Source: UTCFX2 sp963788305
GTDB lineage: Bacteria > Chloroflexota > Anaerolineae > Anaerolineales > UBA4823
Direction: 5' to 3'
Assembly (NCBI GenBank): GCA_963788305.1
Contig: CAWBGK010000016.1
Span: 62,001 to 126,000, forward strand
DNA: 64,000 nucleotides
Positions 58,819-64,000 of this stretch are shown one piece after another. Each line of letters opens with the position of its first letter. Positions within the stretch are counted from its first letter, which is position 1. The notes under the pieces are model-generated. The model saw only the letters and a program-made list of their open reading frames with translations. It made no database searches and was not told where the DNA came from. A program made the translations under genes and the position numbers.

Positions 58819-61309
58819 CTATCTGCAGCCTCCCAGGTCAGGAGGCGTCAGACAAATGGTGGGTGTGATGGTAGGCGTTGGTGGCGTCCCTGTGTTTGTG
58901 GGGGTATTGGTAGGTGTATGTGTTCGAGTGTTCACTGGGGTGAGGGTGTTGGTGGGAGTCGGCGTATTGGAGGGTGTTGGAGTTTTGGTCTGGGTCGACG
59001 TGTTGGTTGGAGTCCGTGTGGGCGTGCTTGTCTCAGTGGGCGTATAGGTATATGTGGCGGTCCAGTCCGGCGTGGCGGTTGAGGTTGGGACGGTGGTGGA
59101 AGTCGCAGTAGGTACGACAACCAGCTCGTCATACACTGGGCATGATAAATCGCTGTAGGAAAAGGTCAGCGAGCCGGAGAAGAAACCGGGTTGTGAGATG
59201 GGTGGGATGTTGTTGAAATCCGAGATCCAGCTTGCGTTGCTGCGGCTGTTGAGCTGAATATTGGGTACGAGCCGTTTCCACCGGAGAGGAATAGATCGGC
59301 GCTGGATCCCAATATCGGTTCCCCGCAAAAGAGAACCAGTTGAAGTACATGGTCGGGTTCCAGGAAGTCGGCCAGACCAGGGTTGAGTGGTTCAGGAATG
59401 CAGGGGCGAAATTATTATTTTGGACGCTTATCTGAAACCTTTCACCAGTCCATAAAGCGCCGCGCGAGTAGATCAATCCGCAGTCAGGTGTGGGCGTGAC
59501 TTGCGGTCGATCGACCGTAGGCACTCTAAGCTGGCAGCCATTGTTAAAATCGACTGTCAGGCCGAAATCGGTGCCTTGCATACCCATGTTGGTCAGCCAG
59601 TTTGCAGGAGACTCGCTCGACTTATCGAAATCAGCCATGATGATATAAGTCACTCCTGGGTAAAAAGGCACCGGATTGGTCGGCCAGGTGTCGGGAGAAT
59701 CGTTTCGGGTATCGGTGGGCGATTCGTAATCCCTTTCATTTTTATCACCTCCGCCCCACACAATACTGGAGCCAGCCGTCACACTGAAGGATATCCAATC
59801 CAGATTTCCGGAAGTATCCGATGGGCTAATGGTGTTCTCCAGAAAATCTTCAAGGTATTCCCAATCAAACACGATATCAGAGACATTCGCGCTGAAGGCA
59901 TCGCCGTTGGTGACAGATAATTGGATCTTGCCGTTGTCTTGCAGCGTTATTGGAGAAATCGAATAAAGGTCACAGTTTATCGTAGGCAGCGGCCAATTCA
60001 CCGGTGGCTGGCGTAGAACACAGCCGTTGTCCAGGAAAACGGAGATGCCAAAATCACCGGTTACCAGGCGGCCGTCGGTGCCAAAACCAGACCAGTAATT
60101 TGCATAGCGCCATAGCAAAGTGACTGCCGAGTTCTGGGCGATGGTCGAGTTTCTCCACGAGCTGGGCGAGTCGGTTCCAGTGTCGGTGGGAGAGTTGTAG
60201 TCGTTCGCGCCGCTGCTGCCGCCCCAGATGGTTGATGAGCCAGACCTGATGTAATCAAGGTAAAGGTCTCGGCTGGTGCCGCCCAACATCTCACCTAACC
60301 GCTCAGCATATTCCCATTCGATCACGATATTGGAAACGCCGACTGAAGTGTTGGCATTATTGTTCACGTTAATGCTGATATCCCGGCCGTTGATCGTAAA
60401 AGCGTTTCCAATCGAATAGGGGGAGCAGTCTGGTGTAGGCGTCGCAGTGGCAGTGTCAGTGGGCGTAGGTGTATTAGTGCTTGTCGGTGTGAGAGTAGGT
60501 GTTTCTGTAGATGTAGCAGTTGGGGTGCTCGTGGGTGGGTTGGAGATCTGGTTGCCTATGCCGCTTATGCGCGAAGTGCGGAAGCGCTCTACAATTCCTT
60601 CTCGCCAGGTCGTCAGCGGCACCACTGGCCACCAAACACTGTTAAAAGGCACAATGGTGGTGTGATTGAAGGTCACCATGATACGCACTCGGTCGCCAGG
60701 ACCCCCGGCATCATCCATCAGATAGCCATTGATCGAATCATAGCAGGTCTCTGGCGCAGTCGAGTCATCCCACCAGAAATCGGGCCCATTCGCCAGATCG
60801 TGATCGCGGCTGCTGCAAACAGTGATATGAAAATATCCCGAGTGGTCAGCATCTCCCAAACTAGATAATTGGTGGTTGCTGAGAAAATTCAAGTAATTGC
60901 CGGACACACTTTCATCGATCGGAACACTGACTGCACCAACCACTGCCGTATTTCGGGAAGAAGGCAGGCGGGACCAATCCACCAGGGCATTCGTCAGGTC
61001 ACGAGCGTCATTGCCGTATGCATCAGGGACATAACAATCATTGGCGGGATCGCCGTTGAAAGTGTCGGCAGCGGTCAGTCCTAAAGCCGCGGCAGCCTCG
61101 TCACAGAAACTTGGGTCATATTCTCCAGTGACCAGATAGCGCAGACCGAAGCGGGCTGCGTTCTGGATGGCAAGCCAGGCTTGCAGCAGGCGCCCAAACT
61201 CGATGATGCCAAACATCAACATCAGCAGGATCGGCAGCGCTAAGGCAAATTCGACCAAGCCCTGCCCCTTACGATGGTTTTGATGGTGGTGTGAGATCAA
61301 CATGTCCAT
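58819..61309 (-). CDS. TadE-like pseudopilin fused to three repeated domains and Thr/Pro-rich tail (frameshifted)
   Basis: The N-terminus (LVEFALALPILLMLMFGIIE) is a TadE-type pilin-like helix. A Thr/Pro-rich linker follows at about residue 255, and then three imperfect repeats of about 140 residues: repeat 1 (DCSPYSIGNAFTING, SNIVIEWEY, NDYNSPTDTGTDSPSSW), repeat 2 (NCDLYSISPITLQD, SDIVFDWEYLEDF, RDYESPTDTRNDSPDTW) and a shorter, more diverged repeat 3 (DCGLIYSRGALW). The frame breaks near 59300. A tail of about 90 residues is mostly Thr-Pro. It is probably a large surface adhesin tied to the Tad pilus system; that is inference. Confidence 0.8.
58850..59110 (-). repeat. Thr/Pro-rich low-complexity coding repeat (C-terminal tail)
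   Basis: Codons of the TadE-like protein dominated by Thr and Pro (TPTNTPTNTGTPPTPT-style). On the plus strand this shows as irregular GTTGG/GTGTTGG runs. The coding frame is kept, so it is a disordered linker and not a non-coding repeat. A shorter stretch of the same kind is at about 60430-60545. Confidence 0.85.
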
Positions 61310-61324
61310 GATCCTTCCAACCTA

Positions 61325-63175
61325 TCACCGGCTGATCTTGGTGAAGATGCGACCGGCGATGTTCTCAAAAATCTGTGATAGATACGCACCACTTGGCGCA
61401 TAGTAATAATTACCGCAGTTGTGCAACGGATCTATTTCAGTACCATCTGATCGTCGACACGAATCATTGCCGCGTGAGCCGTCGTCGCCGACGTTCGCCA
61501 TATAGCGCAGCAGCGCCTCGCCCCCAGAGGCTGCGCCCAATCCGATCGAAAATACCACGATGTCTTCCCCGCGCGGCTCTTGAGAATTGGTGGAGAAAAG
61601 CAAGGCGGCCGTATCAACCCAGTCGAGGGCATAATCCTCTACGCTGTAAGGCCCGCTGTTGGTCGTGGTGCCAACAATTCTATTGGGAAACGGGACAGAT
61701 GAGGGGGAGCTCGGGGGGCATTCATCCGAGTTGCTGTCAATACAGTATCTTCCGGATGATGAGCCTGTATTGCTATCGATGCAATAATTAGCCCAAAAAG
61801 CATTAGATGGGTTGTGGCCACAGAAGCCATATCGGAACTGAGATGGAATGACAGGATTCGAGTCATGATCATCACTGAGATTGACAACACCGTCCGACAG
61901 GAAGACGATCACCCAGACAGCACCCGAGCGACCGTCGTTCTTCAGCGTCTCTGTCGCCACCCGAAGCCCGCAACCGTAGCAGGTGGAAAGCAGCGAAGTG
62001 TCTTCGTAGGTGCTGGATGTAGGGTCGATCTCATCATCCGTGTCATGATCTCCAGTAGTTGAGTCATACCAGACACCATCTTTATCCCAATCGAACACAT
62101 CCAGAATGTTATCGGCGTCGCACGGATCGCCTACTGGGATTTCACCCGACAAGCCATCCGCCCACATATCCGGGTGGTTGGCGCCCAGCGTGCCGTTGGC
62201 GTTATTGACATATTCATCAGTGCATGGTTTCCCCGGATCGGCATCTTGACCATCACCGTCCCGGTCTTCTGGCCAGATGGGGTTGAAAGTGCGGTATCCA
62301 CCATTGGGGCTGGTTCTTCCTGCCCAGGGTACCATCACCGCGTCCGCATCGTTGTGCAGTCGGATCAAGGTATCGACCGCCGAAAAAGCATCGCCATCTA
62401 CCGCTCCATCGTCATCCCCCAGGTTGTCACTCAGTTCAAAGATCCGGTGAGCGCGGTAGTCAAAGGTCACGACCGAAATTCTATCGTAGCCGTTGAACAG
62501 GTTTCTGACTAAATCCTTGGCGGCGTCCTTGGCTTGCTTCAGCGGCTGGCAATTATTGTTCGTGTTGCAGGTTGTCGGATTGAAGTTATTTGGTTGATAG
62601 CCGGCGGTGTTGATGCCCATCGATTCGGAAGTGTCGAACACTAACACAAGGTCGACCGCGGCAGTCTCGCCAACCGCTGTAGTGTGCACAGGTATTGAAC
62701 TAACCCCGAAAAGCTGCAAAAAGTAGATCGGCACGTCCTGGGTGGCTTCGATGTAAACCAATTTGCGCTTGGGCTGGTTGCCGGTCGGGCACATGGATGC
62801 AAAATGGGCCGGGCGATTGGTATCGTCGCATAAGAAAACCTGCAGGTCTGATACACCGGTGATTTCGTGCATTGCGAGCATCTCACGTGCTGATTCGGTG
62901 ATGCGCTGCTTGCGTATGCTCATAGAAGCCTGCGGATTTTTGATATTATTGGCAGCCGCCACTGCCGCCGCGTCGATCGCCCGCTGGAGTTGGGTGTAGG
63001 AAACGTAGATCGATCCAACATCGGTTACCAATCCAATGAAAGCCAGCAAGGCAAAAAAGCTGACTGCAAGCAGCACCAGCGCCTGCCCCCGGCTTTCATG
63101 TTGCATCAGCTCGATAAGATTTACATCTTTTCTGCCGTTTTTCTTCATCCGTTTCGATCGATACTTCGTAAGCAT
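61325..63175 (-). CDS. TadG-like protein with von Willebrand A domain
   Basis: 616 residues. An N-terminal helix (ALVLLAVSFFALLAFIGLV) precedes the TadG-like region (YTQLQRAIDAAAVAAANN), and a vWA domain follows from about residue 180, with the metal-site motif LVFDTSESMG and later VIVFLSDGVVNLSDDHD. A Ca-binding-like, Asp/Gly-rich insertion (DRDGDGQDADPGK) sits within the domain. TadG proteins are minor components of Tad pili and bind surfaces. An in-frame ATG at 63148 is an alternative start. Its neighbours on both sides are TadE-like. Confidence 0.87.
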   Translation of the reverse strand: MLTKYRSKRMKKNGRKDVNLIELMQHESRGQALVLLAVSFFALLAFIGLVTDVGSIYVSYTQLQRAIDAAAVAAANNIKNPQASMSIRKQRITESAREMLAMHEITGVSDLQVFLCDDTNRPAHFASMCPTGNQPKRKLVYIEATQDVPIYFLQLFGVSSIPVHTTAVGETAAVDLVLVFDTSESMGINTAGYQPNNFNPTTCNTNNNCQPLKQAKDAAKDLVRNLFNGYDRISVVTFDYRAHRIFELSDNLGDDDGAVDGDAFSAVDTLIRLHNDADAVMVPWAGRTSPNGGYRTFNPIWPEDRDGDGQDADPGKPCTDEYVNNANGTLGANHPDMWADGLSGEIPVGDPCDADNILDVFDWDKDGVWYDSTTGDHDTDDEIDPTSSTYEDTSLLSTCYGCGLRVATETLKNDGRSGAVWVIVFLSDGVVNLSDDHDSNPVIPSQFRYGFCGHNPSNAFWANYCIDSNTGSSSGRYCIDSNSDECPPSSPSSVPFPNRIVGTTTNSGPYSVEDYALDWVDTAALLFSTNSQEPRGEDIVVFSIGLGAASGGEALLRYMANVGDDGSRGNDSCRRSDGTEIDPLHNCGNYYYAPSGAYLSQIFENIAGRIFTKISR

Positions 63176-63199
63176 AGCAGACCAGATTTCATAAAATCC

Positions 63200-63872
63200 T
63201 TATGGAATTGGCGTCGGCGTAGGGATAGCTTCCGGAGCTGGCATGATGGTATAGGTATGGATGCGGAACGGCGAGGGGATGAAACCGGAAATAAAGGGCA
63301 AGCTCATCACCATATCGTAGCACACCCAGGTTTCCACAAGCGCGATCCCGACGATCAGCCGGCGCGTTTTGGACGAAGTGGTCCTCGATATATGAGTTCG
63401 AGAAAAAGGGCGTATTGCGCACCACATTCCCCTGGCAGTCTTTCTTCCAGTTATCCGAATTCAGCGACCAACCGTCCGCGTCAGGGTGGTGGTCGGATAT
63501 ATTGTTGTTGGCTACGGTTAACACCGTGATGACAACATCGTCAAATTTATCTGCCCGGAAATCCAGGAAGGGATTGAGGTTATCATCTGTGAAGAAACAG
63601 GCTGTATCATAATAGAAATGAAGCACATTGTCCGTGCAGGCTGTGGTTGGGTCGGATGGGTTATCTAGCTCCTGCACGTTGTAGTCGCGGATTGAAGCAA
63701 AACGAGCCGCTTCACGGGTCAGATCCAGGGCTGTCAGATAGGCGAATATACCGAAGGCGACTTCTACCATCCCTGCCAGCATAATCAGCAGCAGAGGGAA
63801 GATGATCGCCAGTTCAACAAGGCTCTGGCCTGAGCTTATATTCACCTTTTTCAGCTTCCTCAGAACATTCAT
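63200..63872 (-). CDS. TadE-like pseudopilin (frameshifted)
   Basis: About 223 residues. The N-terminus SGQSLVELAIIFPLLLIMLA is the TadE helix with the conserved Glu. The frame changes near 63360; the next frame continues RLIVGIALVETWVCYDMVMS, a segment typical of the C-terminal half of TadE, and ends APEAIPTPTPIP. It is first of the three-gene Tad cluster, starting 25 bases before the TadG-like gene. The 128 bases upstream to the window edge are AT-rich and probably hold a promoter (TATAAA near 63920 on the minus strand), which I cannot fix. Confidence 0.83.
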
Positions 63873-64000
63873 TAGTGTTTATGATCCTAATTCAGGCAGA
63901 ACAAAACCGTAATAAATATTTTATAATGTCACATTTCTGCAACAAAGATACCAAATAATATTATACGGCATTTTTTCTGAGTATGCTTGGAAAACTTATG

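Noticed and set aside
58850..59110. Irregular GTTGG/GTGTTGG runs as a tandem-repeat or CRISPR-like array
   Set aside because: They are Thr/Pro codons of the TadE-like gene on the minus strand; no constant repeat or spacer length is present.
1..64000. Many long open frames opposite or offset from the listed genes
   Set aside because: They lack family motifs, ribosome sites and conserved order, and overlap well-supported genes on the other frame or strand.
1..64000. Mobile element or prophage boundaries
   Set aside because: No transposase, integrase, terminal repeats or phage genes are seen; the gene order is explained by chromosomal operons.

Overview
The window looks like a piece of an anaerobic or facultative Chloroflexota chromosome, most likely Anaerolineae-like. 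The reasons are coenzyme F420 genes beside a Gram-positive-type SOS box, a menaquinone gene, a split b6f-type cytochrome complex, Hdr-type iron-sulfur proteins, Tad pilin-like genes with Thr/Pro-rich linkers, and secreted beta-helix proteins with a CSLREA motif. This is inference from gene content; no rRNA or other phylogenetic marker was placed on a tree. I see no rRNA, tRNA, CRISPR array, transposase or prophage.

Layout. 1-9.3 kb (+): the end of a molybdenum hydroxylase, a NUDIX hydrolase, then a compact F420 operon (npdG, cofE, a pyrophosphatase-like gene, a nitroreductase, cofD, cofC, an F420-type luciferase-like oxidoreductase) and a small sulfur carrier with a TtuA-like thiolase. 9.3-16.3 kb (-): glutamine synthetase with its own promoter, and a formate dehydrogenase operon (NuoE-NuoF fusion, HoxU-like Fe-S subunit, an EamA transporter, catalytic subunit). 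16.4-18.2 kb (+): a secreted nuclease. 18.3-19.1 kb (-): lexA with an SOS box inside its promoter. 19.2-25.4 kb (+): a polysaccharide cluster (WecC-like dehydrogenase, acetyltransferase, three glycosyltransferases, FkbM methyltransferase).

25.5-36.8 kb (-): dihydrolipoyl dehydrogenase; a five-gene respiratory operon (cytochrome b6 with an N-terminal CxxCH, subunit IV, Rieske protein, membrane HdrD-like protein, FrhB-like Fe-S protein); a NarL-type regulator; E2 and fused E1 of a 2-oxo acid dehydrogenase. 36.9-46.9 kb (-): DUF554 protein, a triple-FHA protein and an ABCG-type transporter, a second HdrD-like protein, an S41 protease and an L,D-transpeptidase. 47.1-54.5 kb: an antiporter remnant, MenA-like prenyltransferase, a nitrate/sulfonate/taurine-type ABC importer (-), roadblock and V4R proteins, a dolichol-phosphate-mannose-synthase-like enzyme and an MFS transporter. 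54.5-64 kb (-): rsmA, two secreted beta-helix proteins and a TadE/TadG cluster.

How it fits together. Formate and 2-oxo acid oxidation would feed NADH into the cell. The b6f-like and Hdr-like membrane proteins, with menaquinone from the MenA-like enzyme, would form the respiratory end. F420 chemistry may connect to this through the FrhB-like subunit.

About twenty genes of every functional class carry one or more single-base frameshifts while otherwise looking intact and conserved. I read this mainly as indel error in the assembly rather than gene decay, and I give reconstructed gene spans with approximate break points. The best leads are a LexA whose catalytic serine is replaced by leucine, the b6f/Hdr/FrhB operon, and a short shared C-terminal motif on three unrelated secreted proteins.
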